Below are positions 8,695-16,215 of a stretch of DNA of 64,000 nt, piece by piece. Under the pieces are notes generated by a model, which had not been told where the DNA came from, did no database searches, and was given only the letters and a program-made list of their open reading frames with translations. The translations under genes and the position numbers were made by a program. The stretch lies in assembly GCF_001945445.1 (NCBI RefSeq), contig NZ_MSXW01000061.1:124272-188271 (forward strand), written 5' to 3'. The stretch's first letter is position 1, and the number at the start of each line of letters is the position of its first letter. Source of the stretch: Pseudomonas sp. PA27(2017). Lineage in GTDB: Bacteria > Pseudomonadota > Gammaproteobacteria > Pseudomonadales > Pseudomonadaceae.

Positions 8695-9161
8695 TTCCGG
8701 TCCAGTACCAGTTGCTCGCCAAGGTTGCTGGCGTTCTGGTGCTTATGGCTGCTGCCGCCGGTGTCGTGTGGTGGGGCATGGCGCCTCGTATCGAAATCGA
8801 GGATCAGCGAGCGGGCAGGGCAGAGCAGCAGTTGGCCGATGCCCAGGCCATGATCGAGCTGCAGGCCGGCGTGCTGGCTCAGCAGCAACACCAGCTCGGT
8901 CAGCTTGCCGACGTCGACCGTCGCATCCAGCAGCTTGGCCAGACTATCAACCGCAATCAGGCCGCGCAGTCGGCTGCCCTCGAGGAGCTCAAACGCAATG
9001 ATCAAGCCGTGGCTGTATATCTGTCTGGTGCTGTCCCTGGCGACCTTGGCCAGTTGTACGCGCGACCCGAAACCAACGACCCCGCCGCCTACCGCGGCTC
9101 GCATGGAGTGCAGCCTGGTGCCGTGCCGGCTGCCGGGCCGCCAGGCGCTGGTGGTGAATGA
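8691..9161 (+). CDS. Rz-like inner-membrane spanin (i-spanin)
   Basis: 156 residues. One N-terminal transmembrane helix (residues 8-28, LLAKVAGVLVLMAAAAGVVW) is followed by a long Gln/Ala-rich periplasmic coiled coil (about residues 40-115). That is the Rz architecture. It works with Rz1 to fuse the inner and outer membranes after peptidoglycan is degraded. The ATG overlaps the endolysin TGA by 4 bases. The last part of the gene is shared, in another frame, with the Rz1 gene. Confidence 0.8.
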   Translation: MIPVQYQLLAKVAGVLVLMAAAAGVVWWGMAPRIEIEDQRAGRAEQQLADAQAMIELQAGVLAQQQHQLGQLADVDRRIQQLGQTINRNQAAQSAALEELKRNDQAVAVYLSGAVPGDLGQLYARPETNDPAAYRGSHGVQPGAVPAAGPPGAGGE

Positions 9162-9264
9162 CGACTGGCGGCGCGCCGTCGACGAGCTGGAGTACGAGCT
9201 GGGGCAATGCAGCACCCAGGTGATTGCGTGCATCGAGCGTCAGGCCGCGCAGCGGCCGCAGTGA
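8998..9264 (+). CDS. Rz1-like outer-membrane lipoprotein (o-spanin), overlapping Rz
   Basis: 88 residues in the +1 frame, starting inside the Rz gene and ending 103 bases beyond it. It has a lipoprotein signal with lipobox LATLASC (Cys20), then a Pro-rich segment (DPKPTTPPPTAAR) typical of Rz1, then WRRAVDELEYELGQCSTQV, which resembles the C-terminal helix of larger Rz1-like proteins. Lipobox plus proline-rich region plus nested position make the call firm. The longer upstream reading frame is not used because the signal sequence begins at this ATG. Confidence 0.85.
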   Translation: MIKPWLYICLVLSLATLASCTRDPKPTTPPPTAARMECSLVPCRLPGRQALVVNDDWRRAVDELEYELGQCSTQVIACIERQAAQRPQ

Positions 9265-9414
9265 AAGAGAGGCGACGAGCCCAGGTGCGCCAACACCCAG
9301 GCTCGACACCTGACCCGCAGAACGTCCCTGCAAGCCAAGCCATGGCCTCCGCCTCGTGCACGAAGCGCGGCGAGCCTAGCACCTGTTTATCCATACAGTA
9401 AAGGTTTGCACCTA

Positions 9415-10209
9415 ATGACCACTCCGATCATCCCTTGGATGGGCGGCAAGCGCCGTCTTGCCGATCGTCTTATCCCCCTGTTCCCGCCCCACGAATGCTA
9501 CGTCGAAGTGTTCGCCGGGGGCGCGGCCTTGTTCTTCATGCGTCCTCAACCAGCCCCGGTCGAGGTGCTGAACGACATCAACGGCGACCTGGTGTCGCTG
9601 TATCGCGTTGTCCAAAACCACCTCGAGGAATTCGTGCGGCAGTTCAAGTGGGCGCTCACCAGCCGCCAGCTGTTCGAATGGCACAAGGTCAGCCGGCCGG
9701 AGACGCTGACCGACATCCAGCGCGCTGCGCGCTTCTTCTACCTGCAGCACAACGCCTTCGGCGGCAAGGTGTCCGGGCAGACGTATGGCACTGCCACCAC
9801 CGCGCCAGGCTTCAGCGTGATGCGCATCGAAGAGAACCTGACGGCTGCCTGGCAGCGCCTGGCCGGCACCTACGTTGAGAACCTGGGCTGGTTGGAATGC
9901 GCCGAGCGCTATGATCGCGCCCACACCTTTCATTACATGGATCCGCCGTACTGGAAAACCGAGGGCTATGGCGTGGGCTTCCCGTTCGAGGAGTACGAGC
10001 GGATGGCCGACTTCATGCGGCGCTGCAAAGGCAAGGTGATGGTGAGCATCAACGATCACCCGGATATCCGGCGCGCGTTCGATGGCTTCCATATGGAGCA
10101 GCTGGATATCAGGTACAGCTGCACGAACCAGCGCAAGGCAGTGGCTGATACGACCGGCGAGTTGGTGATCATGAACTGGGAGCCGGCGGCGTTGGGAGGG
10201 TTGTTCTAG
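9415..10209 (+). CDS. Phage DNA adenine N6-methyltransferase (Dam-type)
   Basis: 264 residues, D12-class adenine methyltransferase. The SAM-binding motif is PWMGGKRRLADRLIPLFP near the N-terminus, followed by YVEVFAGGAALFF. The catalytic motif IV is DPPYW (about residues 180-184). ATG 9415 was chosen because AAGG lies 10 bases upstream; the TTG at 9406 sits directly on that site. No restriction enzyme gene is adjacent, so it is an orphan methylase, probably protecting phage DNA. The target sequence cannot be read from the protein, though GATC is usual for this class. Confidence 0.88.
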   Translation: MTTPIIPWMGGKRRLADRLIPLFPPHECYVEVFAGGAALFFMRPQPAPVEVLNDINGDLVSLYRVVQNHLEEFVRQFKWALTSRQLFEWHKVSRPETLTDIQRAARFFYLQHNAFGGKVSGQTYGTATTAPGFSVMRIEENLTAAWQRLAGTYVENLGWLECAERYDRAHTFHYMDPPYWKTEGYGVGFPFEEYERMADFMRRCKGKVMVSINDHPDIRRAFDGFHMEQLDIRYSCTNQRKAVADTTGELVIMNWEPAALGGLF

Positions 10210-10296
10210 CCTGGTTGGCTGAGGGCTGAGTGTGGCGACCGTGGCGTGTCGCTGCTTGGGGGTATACTCCGGTAATTGATCAGAGAGGTAGTGCCC

Positions 10297-10563
10297 GTGC
10301 TGGTAGTACAAATGAAAGGGTGGGGGCTGAACCTTGATAAGAAAATCGGCCAGTCACAAGGCTCGAGCATCTGGGAATTCAGCCGGAACTCGAACTCATA
10401 CTGGAACGCAGACCTGCGGCAGCCTTATCGATACGCCCGCATCACGCCTGCAGAGCCAAAAGATGGCCAGGTGGTGGAGGTGGTTCTGTTGCAATCTCCC
10501 TCATCGCCGGAACATGAATGGGTTGCCAAGGGCCAGGGCGAAGCAAGGGGGTATGAGGGCTGA
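10297..10563 (+). CDS. Small hypothetical phage protein
   Basis: 88 residues from the GTG placed 8 bases after GAGAGG; a TTG further upstream (10276) is possible but has no ribosome-binding site. The sequence (MKGWGLNLDKKIGQSQGSSIWEFSRNS and onward) has no membrane segment and no motif I recognise. A possible -10 hexamer TATACT lies at 10262-10267. It stands alone between the methylase gene and a terminator, so it may be an independently expressed accessory gene. Confidence 0.4.
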   Translation: MLVVQMKGWGLNLDKKIGQSQGSSIWEFSRNSNSYWNADLRQPYRYARITPAEPKDGQVVEVVLLQSPSSPEHEWVAKGQGEARGYEG

Positions 10564-10654
10564 AGATTACGGGCGGCCGAGACAGGTGACTGGCTCACCT
10601 CGAGCATCAGGTCGCGCAGCGCTCGGCTTGAGCTGAAGTCGCAGACACAAAAAA

Positions 10655-10676
10655 CCCCGCCTAGGCGGGGTTTTTT
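10655..10676. terminator. Strong bidirectional terminator
   Basis: Stem CCCCGCC / GGCGGGG with a 2-base TA loop, flanked by A6 on the left and T6 on the right, so it can act on both strands. It separates the plus-strand gene ending at 10563 from the minus-strand pair that ends at 10689. Confidence 0.85.
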
Positions 10677-10688
10677 GGTTGGGTGTGA

Positions 10689-10823
10689 TCAGGCAGCTTT
10701 TTTGTCAGCTACGTGAAGGGCAAGCGCTTTCTCAGTTTGGCTCAACTTAGCGTTGATCAAACCAATGAGCGCCTCAGCGCGCTTAGCGGTTGCGAAAAAT
10801 TCGAAGTCGTTCAGCTTCTTCAC
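10689..10823 (-). CDS. 44-residue hypothetical protein coupled to the gene above it
   Basis: A short frame starting with GTG that overlaps the TGA of the upstream minus-strand gene by 4 bases (GTGA) and ends just before the bidirectional terminator. The product (KKLNDFEFFATAKRAEALIG and onward) is a charged, Ala/Lys-rich, probably all-helical peptide of a size often seen in small phage regulators. The overlap, the sensible composition and the terminator at its end support a real gene; nothing about function is known. Confidence 0.4.
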   Translation of the reverse strand: MKKLNDFEFFATAKRAEALIGLINAKLSQTEKALALHVADKKAA

Positions 10824-11149
10824 AGGAAAGGCCTCGTCTCTAGATGTTGAACAAATTGGTTGAGGGCTTCTGAGTCATCGTCCTCGATGGCCTTAGCTAT
10901 GCCCTCCATACAGGCGATGTATTCCTTCGCCTTGTCTCCAGTCAGAGCGTCATCGATCTGCTGGGCCAGGAAGTCAATCAAGTCTGCGACTTCCCTAAAA
11001 TGAGCTGAGATTTCTGCGTAAGTCGGGTTTTCCAGCCTCAGCACACTGATGGAATAATTCTTAGCCTGATGTAGAAACCTGTTAGCTGCGTTGAGCAGTG
11101 AGTCATACAGGTGATCAACAACAAACTTTTTTTGTGCGTTTAAACTCAT
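10820..11149 (-). CDS. Hypothetical helical protein, prophage accessory gene
   Basis: 109 residues from the ATG at 11149; a TTG nine bases further upstream is also possible. It is predicted all-helical and acidic in its C-terminal half (ALTGDKAKEYIACMEGIAKAIEDDDSEALNQF), with no membrane segment. GC content is clearly lower than in the tail genes, suggesting a different origin. It overlaps the 44-residue gene downstream by 4 bases, so the two form a coupled pair on the strand opposite the phage late genes. Small two-gene units like this may be toxin-antitoxin or anti-phage modules, but no family match is claimed. Confidence 0.55.
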   Translation of the reverse strand: MSLNAQKKFVVDHLYDSLLNAANRFLHQAKNYSISVLRLENPTYAEISAHFREVADLIDFLAQQIDDALTGDKAKEYIACMEGIAKAIEDDDSEALNQFVQHLETRPFL

Positions 11150-11158
11150 CCCTGACAA

Positions 11159-11532
11159 CCCGGTTTCGATAAAGGTCGCGGGATTTTACAGATTGCTCTG
11201 TGGCTGTCAATCCACAGTTTTATCCACAACCCCAATATCGTTGACCACTACCGTCTCGTCAATATAGTCCTATCGAAGCTGTGATGAGTTCCGTGAATCA
11301 CTGTGATAGGTATTGTATATCCTTCCTACAAAAATCCTTTTAAATCAATAGTTAGGCAATGAATCAAGTGCTTCGTGTAAGCAAATGCTTACGTCCGTTG
11401 TGGGTCATTGCCTACACGATTGACCCGCTGACACACAAAATTATCCACAGATGATTAGATATCGGTCAGCCCCTAGAAAAAACAAGGGGGCCCCGACGAG
11501 CGGTTGAGGGCGAGCGGCATTTGGGCTGCCTT
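11159..11532. promoter_or_regulatory. 374-base gene-free region with two DnaA-box sequences and a palindrome
   Basis: No coding frame is supported here. The stretch is AT-rich compared with its surroundings. It contains two exact copies of TTATCCACA (11220-11228 and 11441-11449), the consensus DnaA box, in the same orientation, and a 16-base inverted repeat GTAAGCA-AA-TGCTTAC at 11377-11392. It lies upstream of the minus-strand gene pair. It might be a control region, a phage replication or partition site, or a relic of one; the sequence alone does not decide. Confidence 0.45.
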
Positions 11533-12222
11533 TCACAGGAGTGAATTGCCGATAGCCTCAATCAATTGAGGGCCCTGGTTTTTGACGCTTCCTACTGCGC
11601 TGCCTACCGGATACCACTCAAACTCATCCTCCGGGGTGTCGTTGTGCCTGGCCAGGTCCTCGGCGCTCTCGGGCAGCAGGCCGGGCTCCATCCATTCCCT
11701 CGCAACATCTGGCGGCAGCACGACCGGGCGGCGGTCGTGGATGTCGACCATCCCCTGATCGCTGGCTGCTGTGATGATCGCAAAGCCGCCAGCGCCTTCC
11801 TCCTGCGGCACGTCGGCAATGCCGGCGAAGAACGCCGGGGCCCCGCCTTTCAGCCGGATGAAGTACGGCTGCTTGACCTTGGGATTGTCCGGGTCTTTCT
11901 TCCATTCATACCAGCCGTCCGCCGGAATTATCACGCGCCCCTTCTTCCAGATCGCACCCCAGAATCGACTGGTGGCCGCCGTCTCGATCCTCGCGTTGAT
12001 CGCCGGCGGCCGCTTGCCGTCCGCCCAGTGCGGTGCGTAGCCCCATCTGGTCAGCGTGGCTTGCGTACCCTGGTCGTCCTGATGCAGCAGCAGTACGCGC
12101 GACTGGGGCGCGACGTTGTAGCGTGCAAGGGGATCATTCGACCAGTCGCCCTCGAGCAGGCCCAGCTGCAACGCTTTGGCGTACTCGTCGACAGTTCGGT
12201 ACTGCGTGAATCGTCCGCACAT
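11533..12222 (-). CDS. SOS-response-associated peptidase, HMCES/YedK (SRAP) family
   Basis: 229 residues beginning MCGRFTQY, where Cys2 after Met removal is the residue that forms a thiazolidine crosslink with abasic sites in single-stranded DNA. Other SRAP landmarks are present: PRYNVAPQ-like (LARYNVAPQSRVLLL), WGYAPHWADG, NARIETA, RVIIPADGWYEWKK with the conserved Glu, and a late His-Asp region (DIHDRRPVVLPPD, normally HxRMP). It is divergent from umuD, and a perfect LexA box lies between them, so both are probably damage-induced. It protects abasic lesions during replication. Confidence 0.9.
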   Translation of the reverse strand: MCGRFTQYRTVDEYAKALQLGLLEGDWSNDPLARYNVAPQSRVLLLHQDDQGTQATLTRWGYAPHWADGKRPPAINARIETAATSRFWGAIWKKGRVIIPADGWYEWKKDPDNPKVKQPYFIRLKGGAPAFFAGIADVPQEEGAGGFAIITAASDQGMVDIHDRRPVVLPPDVAREWMEPGLLPESAEDLARHNDTPEDEFEWYPVGSAVGSVKNQGPQLIEAIGNSLL

Positions 12223-12285
12223 GGAACCCTCCGGTCGTCAGTTGGCCATCATCATCCTTTGACCGCGGCTCAAGCGTTTTGGTAT

Positions 12286-12301
12286 CTGTATATGTATACA
12301 G
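12286..12301. promoter_or_regulatory. LexA operator (SOS box)
   Basis: CTGTATATGTATACAG is a fully symmetric match to the LexA consensus CTGT-N8-ACAG. It lies 20 bases before the umuD start and 63 bases before the SRAP start on the other strand, in the only gap between the two genes, so one operator may control both promoters. Confidence 0.9.
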
Positions 12302-12321
12302 TATTATTTTTGAGTTCCATC

Positions 12322-12765
12322 ATGGGTAACGCGTCCTTTCTCTGTCTCCTCAAAAGCTCCTCCGCCGTGCTGCCTTTTCTGTCGGCCCGAGTGCCTGCGG
12401 GCATGGGCTTCCCCAGTCCCGCGGCTGACCACATAGAGCGCAAGGTGTCCCTTGATGAGCTGCTCGATATTGACGCCCCTCAGACGTACCTCGTTCGGGC
12501 ACACGGTGAGAGCATGACCGGTGTGGGGATTTTTCACGACGATGTGATGGTGGTGAACAGGGCGCTGGACGCTGGGCCGGGCGATGTAGTGATCGCGGCT
12601 ATCAACGGTGACACGCTGGTGAAGACGTTCTGCCGGGAGGGCGATCAGATCGTTCTCCGCTCGGAGAACCCTAAGTACGCGCCCAGGTACGTGCTGGAGG
12701 GCGACGAGCTCATGGTGTGGGGCGTGGTGATCACCAACCTGCGGAGCCTGCGCCAATATGGCTGA
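12322..12765 (+). CDS. umuD: UmuD-type DNA polymerase V subunit (S24 self-cleaving protease)
   Basis: 147 residues, usual UmuD length. The self-cleavage site is Ala26-Gly27 (VPAGMGFPSPA), the catalytic serine is Ser64 in HGESMTGVGI and the general base is Lys101 in DTLVKTF. RecA-promoted cleavage gives UmuD', which joins UmuC in the error-prone polymerase. The reading frame is open far upstream, but that part overlaps the antisense SRAP gene; the ATG at 12322 follows the LexA box and gives a family-length protein. It overlaps umuC by 8 bases. Confidence 0.93.
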   Translation: MGNASFLCLLKSSSAVLPFLSARVPAGMGFPSPAADHIERKVSLDELLDIDAPQTYLVRAHGESMTGVGIFHDDVMVVNRALDAGPGDVVIAAINGDTLVKTFCREGDQIVLRSENPKYAPRYVLEGDELMVWGVVITNLRSLRQYG

Positions 12766-14041
12766 GTCGGCGATCGCGCTAATCGACTGCAATAGCTTCT
12801 ACTGCAGTTGCGAACGGGTATTCAGGCCGGATCTCCAGCATGTCCCGCTGGTGGTGCTGAGCAACAACGACGGCTGCGTGATTGCCAGGTCGGCAGACGC
12901 CAAGCCCTTTGTCTCTATGGGTGATCCCTACCACCTGATCAAGGGCGTATTGAGGCGGCACGGCATTGTGCCGTTCAGCAGTAACTACGCGCTGTACGGC
13001 GACATGAGTGAGCGCGTGATGACCGTCATCGAGTCGATGGTGCCCGAGGTCGAGGTGTACAGCATCGATGAAGCCTTCGCTGACCTTACCGGTGTGCCAG
13101 GCGACCTCGAGCAGCTCGGCCGGCAGATCCGCGCGCGCGTACTGAAGCACACGGGGATACCAACCGGAGTCGGAATCGGTACCACGAAGACGCTGGCCAA
13201 GCTGGCGAACCATTGCGCGAAGAAGTGGCAGCGGCAGACGGGAGGCGTCGTCGATCTTCGCGACCCCGAGCGCCGTGACAAGGCGCTGAAGGTTCTGCCC
13301 GTTAGCGACGTGTGGGGCATCGGCCGGCGCATGACCGAGAACCTCAACAAGCTGAAGATCAAAACGGCCTGGGATCTTGCGCAGGCCGATGCCTGGACGC
13401 TGCGCAAACAATTCAGCGTCGTGGTCGAGAAAACCGCACGCGAGCTGCGCGGTACGTCTTGCCTGCAGGTCGACGACCAAGTGACGGCGAAACAGGAGAT
13501 CTGCTCAAGCAGGATGTTCGGCATCAGGCTGGAGCGAATCGAGCCGATTCGCGAGGCGGTGGCCACGTACGCCGCGATCGCTTGCGAGAAGCTCCGCGCC
13601 CAAGGCTCGGTGTGCAAGCGGATCCGTGTCGGTATCAGGACGGGAATGCACAACCCCGACGAGCCGAAGTTCGCCCGGGGGATGACCCTCGAACTGCCAT
13701 ACCAGACCGACGATACCCGGATGATCACCCACTACGCCTTGCTGGCCCTAGAGCAGATCTACCGCAAGGGCTACTCGTTCTCGAAGGCCGAGGTAATGCT
13801 GCTTGAGCTGTGCCAGCGCAACGAGTTCACCTCCGACCTGTTCGCGCCCCAGCAGCCCCACGAGAGCACCAAGGTGATGGCGGTGTTTGACGAGATCAAC
13901 GCGAAGTGGGGGAGGGGCACAGTGCGGCCGGGCCGGGTGGAGCTGAACCCGGAGTGGGGGATGAAGCGGGAGATGTTGAGTCAGAGCTTCACTACGCGGG
14001 TAGATCAATTGTGGAGCGTCGGAGGGAGTGAAAGGCGCTGA
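12758..14041 (+). CDS. umuC: UmuC, catalytic subunit of translesion DNA polymerase V
   Basis: 427 residues, Y-family polymerase. The N-terminus ALIDCNSFYCSCERVF carries the first catalytic Asp, and SIDEAFADLTG carries the Asp-Glu pair of the active site. It continues with the helix-hairpin-helix region (VSDVWGIGRRM) and a UmuC-specific C-terminal domain ending before a typical RxxLSQSFTTR-like segment (REMLSQSFTTR). It is translationally coupled to umuD and controlled by the upstream LexA box. It is prophage-borne, so it adds to any chromosomal SOS polymerase and may raise mutagenesis after damage. Confidence 0.93.
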   Translation: MAESAIALIDCNSFYCSCERVFRPDLQHVPLVVLSNNDGCVIARSADAKPFVSMGDPYHLIKGVLRRHGIVPFSSNYALYGDMSERVMTVIESMVPEVEVYSIDEAFADLTGVPGDLEQLGRQIRARVLKHTGIPTGVGIGTTKTLAKLANHCAKKWQRQTGGVVDLRDPERRDKALKVLPVSDVWGIGRRMTENLNKLKIKTAWDLAQADAWTLRKQFSVVVEKTARELRGTSCLQVDDQVTAKQEICSSRMFGIRLERIEPIREAVATYAAIACEKLRAQGSVCKRIRVGIRTGMHNPDEPKFARGMTLELPYQTDDTRMITHYALLALEQIYRKGYSFSKAEVMLLELCQRNEFTSDLFAPQQPHESTKVMAVFDEINAKWGRGTVRPGRVELNPEWGMKREMLSQSFTTRVDQLWSVGGSERR

Positions 14042-14044
14042 TGG

Positions 14045-14887
14045 TCAGGATAGCTTTGCCCATAGCGATGCAATGGGGTCCCAGTACCTGGTTGCGGCCA
14101 GTATCAACGCGCCGCCCAGAATGAAAGCGGTGACCAGCCAGTGGCTTCGGATTTGCTCGACTAGGTAGGATGGCGAAATTCCGTACACATCCATCCAGCT
14201 GGCTGTCGTTTTAAGAGTTTTATCGTGTGTACGCTCGAAGATATTCGAGAAGATATCGAGCTTTCGAAGCGTGGACTGATGCAGTTTCAGGTACTCACCA
14301 TCAACAAACGCATCGGCCTCTTGTTTGCCAGTCAGTGCGTCAGCATCAGTAATCTTGTTGATCTCGACGATGCTGAATATCCGACCCTTACGGCCCGAAG
14401 CTGATTCGTGGGGCGCATATTGACGGCCATATAGCGTGACGAGCTCGCGAGCCAGGTCCACCTTTCGATTGTCTTGCAGCTCAAAAGGCGTCCCGCCGAG
14501 TACCCGGTAGCGATGCTCGAGGGCATAGAAACCATAGTTCTCGTCCCGCATGTTCCAATGTATGAAGTGGCAATTGCTATGGCTGCGGATGAAGTCGAAA
14601 TAGCCGTCAAGCATCATTCTCTCAAGTCGAGGGAAATTAGTGGCTATCGAATCCAGGCAGCCTTCAAGTTCAGCTGCTTTATGGATTGACCAAGATTTCG
14701 TCTGTGCGGACTTGAGGTTTCGTATGGCGATCGAGGTTACGCGTGTGGATCCGCCAGTGGAATTCTCATAGAAGGATTCACAGGAATAATGGACGATGTA
14801 GACGTTCATTGAGTCGCTATACAGCTCCTCAATGCGTCTGCGGCTTTGCTTGCGTTCGTGTACGCGAGTTACCTCAGACCCCATCAT
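14045..14887 (-). CDS. Unrecognised protein with one C-terminal membrane helix, exonuclease-like features
   Basis: 280 residues from the ATG at 14887; AAGGAG lies just upstream and a second ATG follows immediately. There is a single transmembrane helix near the C-terminus (HWLVTAFILGGALILAATRYW), so most of the protein probably faces the cytoplasm. The soluble part shows a pattern like DEDDh exonucleases: YIVHYSCESF near the start, FIHWNMRDENYGFYAL in the middle, DLARELVTLYG, and KLHQSTLRKLDIFSN with a late His and Asp. The first acidic motif is not canonical, so activity is doubtful. It is the last gene before tRNA-Leu, a usual site for phage cargo. Function is unknown. Confidence 0.6.
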   Translation of the reverse strand: MMGSEVTRVHERKQSRRRIEELYSDSMNVYIVHYSCESFYENSTGGSTRVTSIAIRNLKSAQTKSWSIHKAAELEGCLDSIATNFPRLERMMLDGYFDFIRSHSNCHFIHWNMRDENYGFYALEHRYRVLGGTPFELQDNRKVDLARELVTLYGRQYAPHESASGRKGRIFSIVEINKITDADALTGKQEADAFVDGEYLKLHQSTLRKLDIFSNIFERTHDKTLKTTASWMDVYGISPSYLVEQIRSHWLVTAFILGGALILAATRYWDPIASLWAKLS

Positions 14888-14933
14888 TCGCTCCTTTCTT
14901 GTTACGCCAAAATTACGCCATGACAAACAAAAA

Positions 14934-14961
14934 AGCCCGCAAGTTCAGTAACTTGCGGGCT
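14934..14961 (-). terminator. Terminator of tRNA-Leu
   Basis: A 12-bp perfect stem (AGCCCGCAAGTT / AACTTGCGGGCT) with a CAGT loop, followed on the minus strand by six T residues. It starts six bases after the encoded CCA end of the tRNA. Confidence 0.85.
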
Positions 14962-14966
14962 GTATA

Positions 14967-15053
14967 TGGTGCCCCGGGGGAGACTCGAACTCCCACTTCT
15001 TTCGAAAACGGATTTTGAATCCGCCGCGTCTACCGGTTCCGCCACCGGGGCAC
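14967..15053 (-). tRNA. tRNA-Leu (anticodon CAA)
   Basis: 87 bases including encoded CCA. The acceptor stem is GTGCCCC / GGGGCAC. The anticodon loop TTCAAAA gives CAA, and a long variable arm typical of class II tRNAs follows. The T arm contains GTTCGAGTC. It separates the prophage from queA and is the likely integration site of the prophage. Confidence 0.95.
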
Positions 15054-15165
15054 AATGGCGGCGCAGTATAGGGAGCAAGATGCCATTGGTCAATGCGCTC
15101 GCGTGGTCACTTGCAGGGAATTCCGGTAAGCTGCTCCGCCCTGCAGTACGACACACTTTCCGATC

Positions 15166-16215
15166 ATGCGCGTTGCCGACTTTCATTTCGACCTGCCTGA
15201 CGGGCAGATCGCCCGCCACCCCCTTGCCGAGCGCCGTGCCAGCCGACTGCTGATCCTCGATGGCGCCAGTGGCGCGCTGGCTCATCGGCAGTTCGCCGAC
15301 CTACTCGAATACCTGCGCCCCGGCGACCTGATGGTGTTCAACAACACCCGGGTGATCCCGGCACGTCTGTTCGGGCAGAAGGCTACCGGCGGCAAGCTGG
15401 AGATCCTGGTCGAGCGAGTGCTCGACGAGCATCGCGTGTTGGCCCATATCCGCTCGAGCAAATCGCCCAAGCCGGGCTCGCTGATCGATATCGATGGCGG
15501 CGCCCAGGCGCAGATGCTGGCCCGTCACGAGGCGCTGTTCGAGCTGCGTTTCGAGGAGCCGGTGCTGCCGCTGCTCGAGCGCGTCGGGCACATGCCGTTG
15601 CCTCCTTATATAGACAGGCCTGATGACGCCGCCGACCGCGAGCGCTATCAGACCGTCTATGCGCAGAAGGCCGGCGCCGTCGCAGCGCCCACGGCGGGGC
15701 TGCATTTCGATGACGAACTGCTGGTTGCGCTGCGTGAGAAAGGCGTCGAAAGCGCCTTCGTCACCCTGCATGTCGGCGCGGGTACCTTCCAGCCGGTGCG
15801 CGTGGAGCGTATCGAAGATCACCACATGCACAGCGAGTGGCTCGAGGTCGGTCAGGACGTGGTCGATGCGGTGCAGGCGTGCCGCGACCGTGGTGGCCGC
15901 GTCGTGGCGGTGGGCACTACCAGCGTTCGCTCGTTGGAAAGCGCTGCCCGAGACGGCGAGCTGAAACCGTTCAGTGGCGATACCGACATCTTCATCTATC
16001 CAGGCCGGCCGTTTCACGTGGTCGACGCCCTGGTCACCAACTTCCACCTGCCGGAATCGACCCTGCTGATGCTGGTGTCCGCGTTCGCTGGCTACCCTGA
16101 AACCATGGCGGCCTATGCCCAGGCCGTGGCCGAGGGTTATCGCTTCTTCAGTTACGGTGATGCCATGTTCATCACCCGCAATCCCGCCCCGCGCGGGCCC
16201 GAGGTTTCAGTATGA
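15166..16215 (+). CDS. queA: S-adenosylmethionine:tRNA ribosyltransferase-isomerase
   Basis: 349 residues, family length. QueA transfers and isomerises the ribosyl part of SAM onto preQ1-tRNA to give epoxyqueuosine. Signature segments are MRVADFHFDLPDGQIA, VFNNTRVIPARLFG, PTAGLHFDDELL and VGTTSVRSLESAA. It overlaps tgt by 4 bases (ATGA), so the two tRNA-modification enzymes are coupled. The order queA-tgt-yajC-secD-secF is conserved in Pseudomonas and many other gammaproteobacteria. Confidence 0.97.
   Translation: MRVADFHFDLPDGQIARHPLAERRASRLLILDGASGALAHRQFADLLEYLRPGDLMVFNNTRVIPARLFGQKATGGKLEILVERVLDEHRVLAHIRSSKSPKPGSLIDIDGGAQAQMLARHEALFELRFEEPVLPLLERVGHMPLPPYIDRPDDAADRERYQTVYAQKAGAVAAPTAGLHFDDELLVALREKGVESAFVTLHVGAGTFQPVRVERIEDHHMHSEWLEVGQDVVDAVQACRDRGGRVVAVGTTSVRSLESAARDGELKPFSGDTDIFIYPGRPFHVVDALVTNFHLPESTLLMLVSAFAGYPETMAAYAQAVAEGYRFFSYGDAMFITRNPAPRGPEVSV

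Larger units (their letters stand above)
1..14930. mobile_element. Right part of a tailed-phage prophage (left end outside the window)
   Basis: Tightly packed, mostly plus-strand genes with 4 to 14 base overlaps encode tail and fibre proteins, then endolysin, Rz/Rz1, a methyltransferase, small accessory genes and an SOS cassette. The run ends about 40 bases before the 3' end of tRNA-Leu(CAA), a common kind of integration site. Conserved Pseudomonas core genes start directly beyond the tRNA. No integrase, repressor, portal, terminase or capsid gene lies in the window, so completeness cannot be judged, and the right boundary is inferred from gene content only. Confidence 0.85.

Noticed and set aside
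10655..10676. Attachment site or operator
   Set aside because: The stem with flanking A and T tracts is a plain bidirectional terminator.
14880..15053. Proven attachment site of the prophage at tRNA-Leu
   Set aside because: No duplicated copy of the tRNA end is visible in the window and no integrase lies next to it. Position only suggests it.
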